Shown piece by piece: positions 1 through 7,449 of a stretch of 64,000 nt of DNA (positions are counted from its first letter, which is position 1; every line of letters starts with the position of its first letter). The position numbers and the translations under genes are program-made. Location of the stretch: the NCBI RefSeq assembly GCF_028657195.3, contig NZ_JANCPR020000001.1, positions 124,001 to 188,000 on the forward strand, in the 5' to 3' direction. The notes beneath the pieces were generated by a model. That model saw only the letters and a list, made by a program, of their open reading frames with translations. It was not told the DNA's origin and did not search any database. The stretch comes from Streptomyces iconiensis. GTDB taxonomy: Bacteria; Actinomycetota; Actinomycetes; Streptomycetales; Streptomycetaceae.

Positions 1-19
1 AAACACCGAGAGGCTTCTC

Positions 20-712
20 ATGACCGCAGCGCCGCCCATCCGGATCGTTCTCGCCGACGACCAGACCCTCGTGCGCGCCGCCTTCGCGATGCTCGTCGCC
101 TCGGCACCGGACATGTCCGTCGTCGGGGAGGCCGGCACGGGGCGGGAGGCCGTGGCGGTGACCCGTTCGGCACGGGCCGACGTGGTGGTGATGGACATTC
201 GCATGCCCGACCTGGACGGCATCGAGGCGACCCGGCTCATCGCGGCGGACGAGGACCTCAGCGGCGTGCGGATTCTCGTGCTCACCACGTACGACACCGA
301 CGAGCACGTCGTCGAGGCACTGCGCGCCGGGGCCTCCGGGTTCCTGGTCAAGGACACCAAGCCGGCGGATCTTCTCGATGCCATACGGACCGTCGCAGCC
401 GGTGACTCGCTGCTCTCGCCAGGGCCCACGGCCCGGCTGATCGCGCGCGTCCTGCGCGCGCCGGAGGCACCCGCTCCGGGCGAGCACGGCCCGGACGCAC
501 TGCACGTACTGTCCGTACGCGAACGCCAGGTACTCTCCCTGGTCGCGCGCGGCCTGAACAACACCGAGATCGCAGAGGCCCTCGGCCTCTCGCCGCTCAC
601 CGCCAAGACCCACGTGAGCCGCATCATGGGCAAACTCTCCGTACGCGACCGCGCACAACTGGTCATCGCCGCGTACGAGTCCGGCCTGGTCACCCCGGGA
701 ACCCCCACCTGA
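20..712 (+). CDS. NarL/FixJ-family two-component response regulator
   Basis: Cytoplasmic DNA-binding regulator of 230 residues. The receiver domain fills residues 7-125, with the acidic pocket at D13/D14, the phosphoacceptor D59 in VVMDIRMPDLDG and the conserved lysine in FLVKD. A LuxR-type helix-turn-helix follows at about 163-228 (LSVRERQVLSLVARGLNN, then TAKTHVSRIMGKL). Length and domain order are normal for the family. The ATG is preceded by a purine stretch (accgagagg). The partner histidine kinase would be expected just upstream, outside the window; only 19 bases are visible there. The signal sensed and the target genes cannot be read from the sequence. Family certain, function unknown. 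Confidence 0.93.
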   Translation: MTAAPPIRIVLADDQTLVRAAFAMLVASAPDMSVVGEAGTGREAVAVTRSARADVVVMDIRMPDLDGIEATRLIAADEDLSGVRILVLTTYDTDEHVVEALRAGASGFLVKDTKPADLLDAIRTVAAGDSLLSPGPTARLIARVLRAPEAPAPGEHGPDALHVLSVRERQVLSLVARGLNNTEIAEALGLSPLTAKTHVSRIMGKLSVRDRAQLVIAAYESGLVTPGTPT

Positions 713-737
713 CCCGCCGGTACGGGACAATGCGCGT

Positions 738-788
738 ATGAGTCAGTCCCATGCCGCGAAGCCGCGCCGCGAGGCGGTGGCCTCGTGA
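738..788 (+). CDS. Possible 16-residue leader ORF before recO
   Basis: A 17-codon reading frame (MSQSHAAKPRREAVAS) starts at an ATG and ends in a TGA that overlaps the GTG at 785 in the pattern GTGA. The same stop/start overlap recurs at 886-889 in front of the real recO start, so the end of this frame was duplicated together with the 5' end of recO. It may be a translated leader, the tail of an older upstream gene, or untranslated sequence. I do not recognise the peptide, and no strong ribosome binding site is visible. Confidence 0.25.
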   Translation: MSQSHAAKPRREAVAS

Positions 789-927
789 GCCTGTTCCGCG
801 ACGACGGCATCGTGCTGCGCACACAGCTGTTGTCTTCCGGGGGGCGACCCCCGTACCCCCGGCCGGAGCGCGAGGCGGTGGTCTCGTGAGCTTGTTCCGC
901 GACGACGGCATCGTGCTGCGCACTCAG
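768..927 (+). repeat. Tandem duplication covering the recO start
   Basis: Two direct copies of about 59 bp lie at 768-826 and 869-927. They differ at only a few positions and are 101 bp apart. Each copy carries the end of an upstream frame (REAV-S, stop), the GTGA overlap and the first 14 codons of recO. The roughly 42 bp between them contain a G-run/C-run stretch (gggggg then ccccc) resembling short palindromic intergenic elements of streptomycetes. Because 101 is not a multiple of three, the first copy cannot continue into recO. Confidence 0.85.
785..889 (+). pseudogene. Truncated duplicate of the recO N-terminus
   Basis: This GTG-started frame encodes MSLFRDDGIVLRTQ, identical to the first 14 residues of RecO. 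It then runs out of frame through the spacer and stops at 887-889, 34 residues in all. The stop overlaps the GTG of intact recO (GTGA). It can supply no RecO function, but translation through it could feed ribosomes to the true start by termination-reinitiation. It is best viewed as a duplication by-product that now acts as, or pretends to be, a leader. Confidence 0.5.
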
Positions 928-1644
928 AAGCTGGGTGAGGCGGACCGCATCATCACTGTGCTTACGCGGGGTCACGGGCGGGTGCGGGCCGTGGCGCGGG
1001 GGGTGCGGCGGACGAAGTCGAAGTTCGGGGCGCGGCTGGAGCCGTTCAGCCATGTGGATGTGCAGTTCTTCGCGCGGGGCAGCGAACTGGTGGGGCGGGG
1101 CCTGCCCCTGTGCACGCAGACGGAGACGATCGCCGCGTACGGCCAGGGCATCGTGGCGGACTACGACAGGTACACCGCAGGTACGGCCATGCTGGAGACC
1201 GCCGAGCGGTTCACGGACCACGAGGGCCAGCCCAATGTGCAGCAGTATCTGCTGCTGGTGGGCGGGTTGCGCACGCTGGCCTCGGGCGAGCACGGGCCTG
1301 GGCTCGTGCTGGACGCGTTCTTGCTGCGCTCCCTCGCCATGGGCGGCTACGCGCCCAGTTTCGGCGACTGCGCGAAGTGCGGGCTGCCGGGACCGAACCG
1401 GTTCTTCTCCGTGGGCTCCGGCGGCGTGGTGTGCGGCGACTGCCGGGTGCCGGGCAGCGTGGTGCCCTCGCCGGAGGCGCTGCGGTTGCTGGGGGCCCTG
1501 CTGACCGGGGACTGGGCGACGGCTGACGCCGCCGAGGCGCGGCACTGCCGCGAGGGGTCGGGGCTGGTTTCGGCGTATCTGCACTGGCACATGGAGCGCG
1601 GTCTGCGCTCCCTGCGGTACGTCCGGCAGGCGCCGAGCCGTTAG
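886..1644 (+). CDS. recO: DNA repair protein RecO
   Basis: RecO (252 residues) loads RecA onto SSB-coated single-stranded DNA in the RecFOR gap-repair pathway. The N-terminal OB fold begins MSLFRDDGIVLRTQKLGEAD and contains RGVRRTKSKFGARLEPF. The middle is helical, with a zinc-binding-type CAKCGLPGP...CGDC motif at about residues 161-185. Length is typical for actinobacteria. An upstream extension to 751 is open but has no family similarity, and the GTG at 886 begins exactly at the conserved MSLFRDDG. uppS follows after 35 bp, the usual streptomycete order. The only oddity is the duplicated 5' end. Confidence 0.95.
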   Translation: MSLFRDDGIVLRTQKLGEADRIITVLTRGHGRVRAVARGVRRTKSKFGARLEPFSHVDVQFFARGSELVGRGLPLCTQTETIAAYGQGIVADYDRYTAGTAMLETAERFTDHEGQPNVQQYLLLVGGLRTLASGEHGPGLVLDAFLLRSLAMGGYAPSFGDCAKCGLPGPNRFFSVGSGGVVCGDCRVPGSVVPSPEALRLLGALLTGDWATADAAEARHCREGSGLVSAYLHWHMERGLRSLRYVRQAPSR

Positions 1645-1679
1645 GCTCAGCCGGGTCCCTGCCGTAGGCCCCGCTGGAG

Positions 1680-2507
1680 ATGAGTACCGAGATGGCACGC
1701 CGCGGAATGCTGTCCTGGCAGCAGCAACGCGAGTACGCAAGGCCCGAGCCGCACCCCTCGGGTGCCCGCCCGCCCAAGATCCCCGGTGAGCTGGTCCCGA
1801 ACCATGTGGCGGTCGTCATGGACGGCAACGGCCGGTGGGCCAAGGAGCGTGGCCTGCCCCGTACGGAGGGGCACAAGGTCGGCGAGGGCGTCGTCATGGA
1901 CGTGCTCAAGGGCTGCCTGGAGATGGGCGTCAAGAATCTCTCCCTGTACGCGTTCTCGACGGAGAACTGGAAGCGCTCACCCGAAGAGGTCCGCTTCCTC
2001 ATGAACTTCAACCGCGACGTGATCCGCCGCCGCCGTGACGAGATGGACGCGCTCGGCATCCGTATCCGCTGGGTCGGCCGGATGCCCAAGCTGTGGAAGT
2101 CGGTCGTGCAGGAGCTGCAGATAGCGCAGGAGCAGACGACGCGCAACGACGCGATGACGCTCTACTTCTGCGTCAACTACGGCGGCAGGGCCGAGCTGGC
2201 CGACGCGGCGCAGGCCCTCGCCGAGGACGTGCGCGCGGGCAAGCTCGACCCGTCGAAGGTGAACGAGAAGACGTTCGCGAAGTACCTCTACTACAGCGAC
2301 ATGCCGGACGTCGATCTCTTCCTGCGCCCCTCCGGCGAGCAGCGCACCTCCAACTACCTGATCTGGCAGAGTGCTTACGCCGAGATGGTCTACCAGGACG
2401 TACTGTGGCCGGACTTCGACCGGCGCGACCTGTGGCGTGCGTGCCTGGAGTACGCGCAGCGCGACCGCAGGTTCGGCGGCGCGCGGCCCGAGGGCAAGCA
2501 GAAGTAG
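1680..2507 (+). CDS. uppS: Isoprenyl transferase (undecaprenyl diphosphate synthase family)
   Basis: Condenses isopentenyl diphosphate units onto an allylic primer in cis, making the polyprenyl diphosphate carrier for peptidoglycan and other wall polymers. Visible hallmarks are [10 protein letters not shown] with the catalytic Asp near residue 48, [23 protein letters not shown], and the C-terminal [19 protein letters not shown]. Length (275 residues) matches actinobacterial long-type enzymes. The ATG at 1680 is used; a later Met at residue 5 is also possible. Probably cotranscribed with recO. It ends one base before the convergent gene at 2509. Confidence 0.95.
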   Translation: MSTEMARRGMLSWQQQREYARPEPHPSGARPPKIPGELVPNHVAVVMDGNGRWAKERGLPRTEGHKVGEGVVMDVLKGCLEMGVKNLSLYAFSTENWKRSPEEVRFLMNFNRDVIRRRRDEMDALGIRIRWVGRMPKLWKSVVQELQIAQEQTTRNDAMTLYFCVNYGGRAELADAAQALAEDVRAGKLDPSKVNEKTFAKYLYYSDMPDVDLFLRPSGEQRTSNYLIWQSAYAEMVYQDVLWPDFDRRDLWRACLEYAQRDRRFGGARPEGKQK

Positions 2508-2508
2508 G

Positions 2509-2949
2509 TCAGCCGGCGAAGTTCCAGCTCACGGTGCCGTTGGCGGTGACCGTGACGGCGAGCACGACGAGGTCGGCAGCGCCGAGTGCCGTGCCGAACA
2601 GGGCGCGGCCTCGGCGCGTGGTGTTCCGGGCGAGCGCGAGACCGCCCAGGACCAGGGCGCAGGGTCCGAGGAAGAGGTTGAAGACCAGCAGCCCGACCAG
2701 CCCCATGACGAACGAGGCGACGGCCATGCTGTCGGCGTTCTCCACCCCTTCGGGCTTGGTACGCGCCCTCCCAGCACCGCTGTCCCCGCCGTTGTCCGTG
2801 CCGGCGCGGCCCGTGGCGCCGGCGTCCACCGCGGTGCTGTCCGCGGGTGTGGTGTCGGTGGCGCTGTCCACGGCGGTGGTGGCTGTGGTGTCGGTGGCGA
2901 CGTCCATGGCTGTGGTGTCGGTGGCTGTGTCCGTGGTGGAGGTGCTCAC
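2509..2949 (-). CDS. DUF4190-like membrane protein with Thr/Asp/Ala repeat region
   Basis: Function unknown. From a GTG at 2949, preceded by gggag, it is 146 residues long. The first ~65 residues are low complexity, built from repeats such as TATDTT and SATDTTPADSTA encoded by imperfect GC-rich DNA repeats. The last ~70 residues hold two hydrophobic segments: MAVASFVMGLVGLLVFNLFL with the following GPCALVLGGLALAR, then a second beginning RALFGTALGAADLVV. This layout is typical of DUF4190 proteins. It starts 5 bp after the small membrane gene at 2955-3116, so the two probably form an operon. Membrane location is inferred. Confidence 0.7.
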   Translation of the reverse strand: MSTSTTDTATDTTAMDVATDTTATTAVDSATDTTPADSTAVDAGATGRAGTDNGGDSGAGRARTKPEGVENADSMAVASFVMGLVGLLVFNLFLGPCALVLGGLALARNTTRRGRALFGTALGAADLVVLAVTVTANGTVSWNFAG

Positions 2950-2954
2950 TGGGA

Positions 2955-3116
2955 TCAACTCCCGTGCCGGTGACGGCGGTTGCGCTCTCGGACGGCGAAG
3001 ACGAGCAGCCAGACGCCGATGACGGCGGCTGCCGTGAGGGTGACGGGCGGCGGCAGCTGGGCCGGTGGGCCAACGAGGAGGCCCAGCAGGAGGAACGCCG
3101 CGACAAGGAAGATCAT
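2955..3116 (-). CDS. Small two-helix membrane protein, 53 residues
   Basis: An ATG at 3116 with a good Shine-Dalgarno sequence (ggggag, about 8 bp upstream) opens a 53-residue frame. It begins MIFLVAAFLLLGLLVGPPAQ, has a second hydrophobic stretch ending IGVWLLVFAV, and a basic tail RERNRRHRHGS. This is the pattern of a small inner-membrane protein with two helices and a cytoplasmic tail. No family was recognised. It lies 5 bp upstream of the DUF4190-like gene and downstream of the palindrome at 3162-3195, so the TetR protein at 3249 probably controls both. Confidence 0.6.
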   Translation of the reverse strand: MIFLVAAFLLLGLLVGPPAQLPPPVTLTAAAVIGVWLLVFAVRERNRRHRHGS

Positions 3117-3161
3117 CTGTTTCGCTCTCCCCACTCGTTGCGTGGTAACGGGCTTCCGGTT

Positions 3162-3195
3162 TCAGTGAACAGTTGTGATTACAACTGTTCACTGA
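3162..3195. promoter_or_regulatory. Perfect palindromic operator for the TetR regulator
   Basis: Two 15-bp arms (TCAGTGAACAGTTGT and its exact complement) are separated by 4 bp (gatt). A second copy of one arm, with one mismatch (ACAACTGTTTACTGA), sits at 3229-3243, six bases before the TetR start codon. The site lies between the divergent small-membrane-protein operon and the TetR gene, so it is the likely binding site for autoregulation and for control of the membrane genes. The partial second site next to the ATG could block the regulator's own translation or transcription start. Confidence 0.75.
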
Positions 3196-3248
3196 GTTCG
3201 AGCGTACAGCATTGCCAGCAGTGGGCGCACAACTGTTTACTGAAGTAC

Positions 3249-3890
3249 ATGAGCAGCACCCAGGTCCGCCCCTCGCAGCGCGAGGCCCAGAAGGCCAGAA
3301 CCCGCCGCGCCCTCCTGGATGCCGGGCTGTCGCTACTGGAGCACCAGAGCCTCAGCAGCCTCGGACTGCGCGAGATCACCCGCGCCGTAGGGGTGTCGCC
3401 CGCCGCCTTCTACCGGCACTTCCGCGATGTCGCCGACCTGGGTGTGGCGCTGGTCGAGGACTCGCTCGGTGCTCTCCACGGAGTCGTCACCTCCGGTCTG
3501 GCCGAGCGCAGCGAGGACGGCGACCGTATCGACCACTCGGTGGAGGCCATCGCCGCCTTCGTTCGCGAACACCCTGAGCACATCCGCTTCGTGGTCCGCG
3601 AACGGCGCGGGGGAGTGGCCGCCGTACGTGTCGCCATAGGCGCCCAGCTCGACCGGTTCGCCGACGAGGTGGCGCAGGTGCTCGCGGACGACGAGATCTC
3701 GCGGGACTGGAGCGCGGACGATCTGCGCATGCTCGGCGAGACCTATGTCGACCACATGGTGATGACCGCCTCCGCCTTCCTGGAGGCGGCCCAGGGCGAG
3801 GGTCCCGACGAGGCCGCCGTGGCGCGCACCGCACGCCGCCAGCTCCGGCTGATCAGCCTCGGCCGCAGGCACTGGACCTCGACCGACTGA
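3249..3890 (+). CDS. TetR-family regulator, FabR/DesT-like
   Basis: 213 residues. The N-terminal helix-turn-helix (about 15-60) reads LREITRAVGVSPAAFYRHF, followed by the ligand-binding helical domain. YRHFRDVADLGVALVEDSL and the C-terminal layout recall the FabR/DesT group, which senses acyl groups and controls unsaturated fatty acid genes; that link is an inference. The start was placed at the ATG at 3249 because the upstream open frame crosses the palindromic operator and the neighbouring genes. Regulation is probably autogenous through the palindrome at 3162-3195 and the extra arm at 3229-3243. Confidence 0.85.
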   Translation: MSSTQVRPSQREAQKARTRRALLDAGLSLLEHQSLSSLGLREITRAVGVSPAAFYRHFRDVADLGVALVEDSLGALHGVVTSGLAERSEDGDRIDHSVEAIAAFVREHPEHIRFVVRERRGGVAAVRVAIGAQLDRFADEVAQVLADDEISRDWSADDLRMLGETYVDHMVMTASAFLEAAQGEGPDEAAVARTARRQLRLISLGRRHWTSTD

Positions 3891-3942
3891 CCGGGAGCCC
3901 CCCTCCGGCCCGTGGCTCTCACCGCGTACGCCGCCACCGGTC

Positions 3943-4689
3943 TCACCGCGTACGCCAGCGGAAGAGCATGCCGCACAGCGGCAGCGCCACGGCGAGCAGC
4001 CCGACACACCAGGCGAGGGCATGCCAGTGGCTGTCGCCCAGTGGCTTGTCCAGCAGCAGTCCGCGCATCGACTCGATGACGGGCGTGACGGGCTGGTTCT
4101 CCGCGAAGCCGTGCAGCCAGCTCGGCATGGTGTCGATCGGCACGAACGCGCTGCTGGGGTAGGGCAGGAACAGCGTGAAGAACGTGAAACCCCCTGCCGC
4201 CTCAGGCGATTTGGCCAGCAGTCCTGCCGCCGCGGCCAGCCAGGAGAGCGCCGAGATGTAGAGCACGAGGATCACCAGCGCCGCCAGCCACGCGGCGGGA
4301 CCCGCCTGCGGGCGGAAGCCGATGGCGAAGGCGACCGCGAGGACGGCGGCGGTCGCCACCGCGTTCCGCACCACGCTCGCCACCACATGCCCGGTCAGCA
4401 GGGCCGTACCGCTGGTGTCCATGGAGCGGAAGCGGTCGATGATGCCGGTGGTCATGTCGTTGCTGATGGTGGTCGCGGTCATCGAGGCGCCGTAGCCGGC
4501 GCACATCACCAGGACGCCGGGCGCCACATAGGTGACGTAGGTGCCCGTGCTGGTCTCTATCGCGCCCCCGAAGAAGTAGACGAACACCAGCATGAGCAGC
4601 ACGGGCAGCACCAGCGAGGTGATCACCGCGTCGAGGTTGCGCCTGCTCAGCCGGATGCTGCGGGTGGCCATCACGGCGTAGTCACTCAT
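3943..4689 (-). CDS. ABC-2 type (DrrB-like) multidrug exporter permease
   Basis: Membrane half of an ATP-driven exporter, 248 residues. About six hydrophobic segments are visible, starting with ITSLVLPVLLMLVFVYFFGG. The family feature STGTYVTYVAPGVLVM, followed by DRFRSMDTSGTALLTGH, is typical of daunorubicin-resistance-type permeases. The start codon overlaps the end of the ATPase gene by 8 bp, so the two are translationally coupled and form one transporter. Substrate unknown; small hydrophobic drugs or lipids are usual for the family. Expression is likely controlled by the divergent TetR gene at 5736. Confidence 0.9.
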   Translation of the reverse strand: MSDYAVMATRSIRLSRRNLDAVITSLVLPVLLMLVFVYFFGGAIETSTGTYVTYVAPGVLVMCAGYGASMTATTISNDMTTGIIDRFRSMDTSGTALLTGHVVASVVRNAVATAAVLAVAFAIGFRPQAGPAAWLAALVILVLYISALSWLAAAAGLLAKSPEAAGGFTFFTLFLPYPSSAFVPIDTMPSWLHGFAENQPVTPVIESMRGLLLDKPLGDSHWHALAWCVGLLAVALPLCGMLFRWRTR

Positions 4690-5632
4690 GGGTCAGCTCC
4701 AGGAACACGTCGTCGAGGGTGGCGCTGTGCACGGCGAAGCGGGAGATCTCCACCCTGGCCGGGTCCAGTTCGTCCAGCAGGGCGCGTACCTGCGGCGCCG
4801 AACCGTCGGACGCCACCCCGAGCATCAGCTCCCCGGGCGCCTCGTGCACGGCGCGCCCGCCGAGCCGCCGGGCCATCGCGTCGTAGGCGTGCCGGTCGGT
4901 CATGGTCAGGTCGAGGCGCTGCGCCGCGACGCGCTTCTTCAGCTCGTCAGGAGTGCCCTCGGCGATGGCCGCGCCCCGGTCCAGGACGACGATGTGGTCG
5001 GCCAGCATGTCGGCCTCCTCCAGGTACTGCGTGGTGAGGAAGACCGTCACGCCCGCCTCGCCCAGCGACGCCACGACCTCCCACATCGTGCGCCGGCTGC
5101 GCGGATCGAGCCCGGTGGTGGGCTCGTCGAGGAAGACGACCTCGGGATCGCCGGTGAGCCCGGCGGCGATGTCGAGGCGCCGCCGCATGCCACCGGAGTA
5201 CGTGGACACGCGGCGGCGCGCGGCGTCGGTGAGCGCGAAGCGCTCCAGCAACTCGCGTGCGGTGTGCGCGGCCTGGCAGCGTGAACGCCCGCGCAGCCGG
5301 GCCATCATGCGCAGGTTCTCCTCGCCGGTCTGCTCTTCGTCGAGCGCCGCGTACTGCCCCGTGAGGCTGATCGCGCTGCGTACGGCGGCCCGTTCGGCGA
5401 TCACGTCGTGCCCGGCGACCCGGGCCTCGCCCGCGTCGGCCCGGGTGAGTGTCGTGAGGATGCGCACGGTGGTGGTCTTGCCCGCGCCGTTGGGCCCGAG
5501 CATCGCGAAGACGCTGCCACGCCGCACGCGCAGATCCAGCCCGCCGAGCACCCGCACGGCACCGTACGCCTTGGCCAGCCCGCGCGCCTCGATCGCCCAA
5601 CTCCCCTGTGCTGACACAGCCTTCACGGTCAC
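4682..5632 (-). CDS. DrrA-like ABC transporter ATP-binding protein
   Basis: 316 residues from a GTG at 5632, preceded by gagggggag; a second in-frame GTG lies two codons on. Walker A is LGPNGAGKTTT, the signature is YSGGMRRRLDIAAGL, and Walker B is VVFLDEPTTGLD followed by the switch-region TTQYLEEAD. A C-terminal extension of ~90 residues ending LDDVFLELTHE is typical of DrrA. It powers the permease encoded by the overlapping next gene. The divergent TetR gene lies about 100 bp away across a repeated operator-like sequence. Confidence 0.92.
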   Translation of the reverse strand: MTVKAVSAQGSWAIEARGLAKAYGAVRVLGGLDLRVRRGSVFAMLGPNGAGKTTTVRILTTLTRADAGEARVAGHDVIAERAAVRSAISLTGQYAALDEEQTGEENLRMMARLRGRSRCQAAHTARELLERFALTDAARRRVSTYSGGMRRRLDIAAGLTGDPEVVFLDEPTTGLDPRSRRTMWEVVASLGEAGVTVFLTTQYLEEADMLADHIVVLDRGAAIAEGTPDELKKRVAAQRLDLTMTDRHAYDAMARRLGGRAVHEAPGELMLGVASDGSAPQVRALLDELDPARVEISRFAVHSATLDDVFLELTHE

Positions 5633-5642
5633 TCCCCCTCTT

Positions 5643-5702
5643 CTGCGTAGCCCGCACACGCCATTGCGTATGTCGTACACGCTACTGCGTATGTTATACA
5701 CA
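5643..5702. promoter_or_regulatory. Direct-repeat operator between exporter and TetR gene
   Basis: Two near-identical 16-bp sequences, TGCGTATGTCGTACAC (5665-5680) and TGCGTATGTTATACAC (5687-5702), are 22 bp apart, roughly two helical turns. Each contains an imperfect inverted repeat (GTAT-GTT-ATAC in the second). A weaker third copy, TGCGTAGCCCGCACAC, starts at 5644. The position between the exporter start (5632) and the TetR start (5736) suggests cooperative binding of the TetR protein to repress both. Confidence 0.6.
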
Positions 5703-5735
5703 CCACCAGGGGGCGAGCGAAAGGGAACACCGGAA

Positions 5736-6497
5736 ATGGCGAAGGAAGAGCAAGCGGGAACGGGCCTGCCGCCAGGTGTCGAGATCGCCTGGGGCCTGCG
5801 CGAGCGCCCCGGCAAGGGCCCGGCGCGCGGCCTGGACGTGGAGCGGATCGTCGCGGCGGCCATCGCGATCGCCGACAAGGAAGGGCTGGCCGCGGTCTCC
5901 ATGAGCCGCGTCGCCTCGGACGTCGGCGTCTCGACGATGGCGCTGTACCGCTACGTCGCACGCAAGGACGACCTCCTGATGCTGATGGAGGACGCCGCAG
6001 CGGGCACACCCGTGCCGGGCCCGCCCCCCGAGGACGGCTGGCGTGCCGGCATCGCCCACTGGGCCCGCGCATACCACGACGTGCTGCGCAGGCACCTGTG
6101 GATCGTCCGCATCCCCATCAGCACGCCCCCGCTCTCACCCCACGGCGTCGAATGGATGGAACAGGCGCTCAGCTACCTACGCGGCACGACCCTGCACTCC
6201 GGGGAGCGCCTGGCAACGCTGATGATGCTCAGCGGCTACGTACGCAGCCACGTCGCCCTCCTGGCGGACATTGAGGAGGCGACCCGCGCGGCCAACAACT
6301 CCTGGGAAGACGTCGAACGCCACTACTGGACCCTCCTCGCCCAATTCACCGACCCCCACCGCTTCCCCGCCATCACCGAGATGCTCCACTCCGGCGAACT
6401 GGAAGAACTGGAAGGCGAGGCCGGCGCCAACGACGACTCCGACTTCGAATACGGCCTGACAGTCATGCTCAACGGCATCCAATCCCGCACCCAATAA
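5736..6497 (+). CDS. TetR-family regulator of the DrrAB-like exporter
   Basis: 253 residues starting at an ATG at 5736. The helix-turn-helix at about 35-85 reads MSRVASDVGVSTMALYRYVARKDDL, the typical recognition helix of the TetR subgroup with a tetracycline-repressor-like C-terminal domain. The long C-terminal domain ends in an acidic stretch, EELEGEAGANDDSD. It is divergent from the exporter genes and separated from them by repeated operator-like sequence. This arrangement is the norm for drug-responsive repressors, so it probably releases the exporter genes on binding the exported compound. Confidence 0.9.
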   Translation: MAKEEQAGTGLPPGVEIAWGLRERPGKGPARGLDVERIVAAAIAIADKEGLAAVSMSRVASDVGVSTMALYRYVARKDDLLMLMEDAAAGTPVPGPPPEDGWRAGIAHWARAYHDVLRRHLWIVRIPISTPPLSPHGVEWMEQALSYLRGTTLHSGERLATLMMLSGYVRSHVALLADIEEATRAANNSWEDVERHYWTLLAQFTDPHRFPAITEMLHSGELEELEGEAGANDDSDFEYGLTVMLNGIQSRTQ

Positions 6498-6520
6498 CCC
6501 CAGGGGGCTCCTGGGACACC

Positions 6521-6950
6521 CAGCGGGAGAGGGGCACGATCGCAGGGGCGCGGGGAACGGCGCGCTCAGCGCGAACGTACGGATGCCCGCGAGCAAAGCC
6601 CAGCCCCGACGGCGAGTTGGGCGCGCCAGCGGGAGAGGGGCACGATCGCAGGGGCGCGGGGAACGGCGCGCTCAGCGCGAACGTACGGATGCCTGCGAGC
6701 AAGGCTCAGCCCCGACGGCGAGTTGGGCGCGCCAGCGGGAGAGGGGCACGATCGCAGGGGCGCGGGGAACGGCGCGCTCAGCGCGAACGTACGGATGTCC
6801 GCGAGCAAGGCCCAGCCCCGATGGCGAGTTGAGCGCAGCAGCGCGAGGCCACAAGCGCGGGCCCGAGGGGCAAGGCTCAGCCCCAACGCCGAAGCGGGCG
6901 CGGCAACGCGCGAGGGCACAAACGCGGGGGCGCAAGGCAAAGCGCAAAGC
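6521..6950 (+). repeat. Three tandem 106-bp repeats plus a degenerate fourth
   Basis: Copies start at 6521, 6627 and 6733, each beginning CAGCGGGAGAGGGGCACGAT, and are nearly identical. From about 6839 the same words recur in scrambled, diverged form up to the zur stop codon. Each unit contains AGGGGCGCGGGGAAC followed by a short inverted repeat (CGCGCT-ca-GCGCG), close to a dispersed intergenic element I know from Streptomyces genomes (aggggcgcggggaact...). The block fills the 456-bp gap between convergent genes, so it may act in transcription termination. No gene is supported here: the frames shift between units. Confidence 0.9.
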
Positions 6951-6953
6951 GAC

Positions 6954-7364
6954 CTAGCGCTGCGCGCAATCCCCGCAGGTCCCAAAAATCTCCACGGTAT
7001 GGCCGACATTGACGAACCCGTGCTCGGCCGCCACAGAGGCGGCCCACTTCTCCACGGCCGGCCCCTCGACCTCGACCGCCTTGCCGCAGGACCGGCACAC
7101 CAGGTGATGGTGGTGGTCATCGCTGTGGCACCGCCGGTACACCGCCTCGCCCTCGTCCGTGCGCAGCACGTCCACCTCGCCGGCGTCGGCGAGGGACTGC
7201 AGGGTGCGGTAGACCGTGGTCAGCCCGACCGAGTCGCCGCGGTGTTTGAGCATGTCGTGCAGTTCCTGCGCACTGCGGAACTCTTCGACCTCGGCGAGGG
7301 CCGCCGAGACGGCGGCGCGCTGCCGGGTGGACCGGCCGCGCACTGGGGGACCTGCGGTGGTCAC
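6954..7364 (-). CDS. zur: Zinc uptake regulator Zur (Fur family)
   Basis: 136-residue repressor that uses Zn2+ as corepressor to shut off zinc import. It has an N-terminal winged helix (RQRAAVSAALAEVEEFRSAQELHDML, then GLTTVYRTLQSLADAGEVD), the histidine cluster HSDDHHHHLVCRSCG, and a second CGDC pair at the C-terminus forming the structural zinc site. The GTG at 7364 has an AAGGAG ribosome binding site 7 bp upstream; further upstream sequence is open but not family-like. It follows znuB on the same strand after 85 bp, the standard streptomycete arrangement. Confidence 0.94.
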   Translation of the reverse strand: MTTAGPPVRGRSTRQRAAVSAALAEVEEFRSAQELHDMLKHRGDSVGLTTVYRTLQSLADAGEVDVLRTDEGEAVYRRCHSDDHHHHLVCRSCGKAVEVEGPAVEKWAASVAAEHGFVNVGHTVEIFGTCGDCAQR

Positions 7365-7449
7365 TCGCTGGCTCCTTACGTTCGTCGGCTCCGGGGAGTT
7401 GAAGCGTTCGCGTCGGCCCATTGTGCCAGGCGCTCCCCCGGAGCGGTCA

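Noticed and set aside
6521..6950. CRISPR array
   Set aside because: Units of 106 bp are contiguous with no unique spacers and no cas genes.
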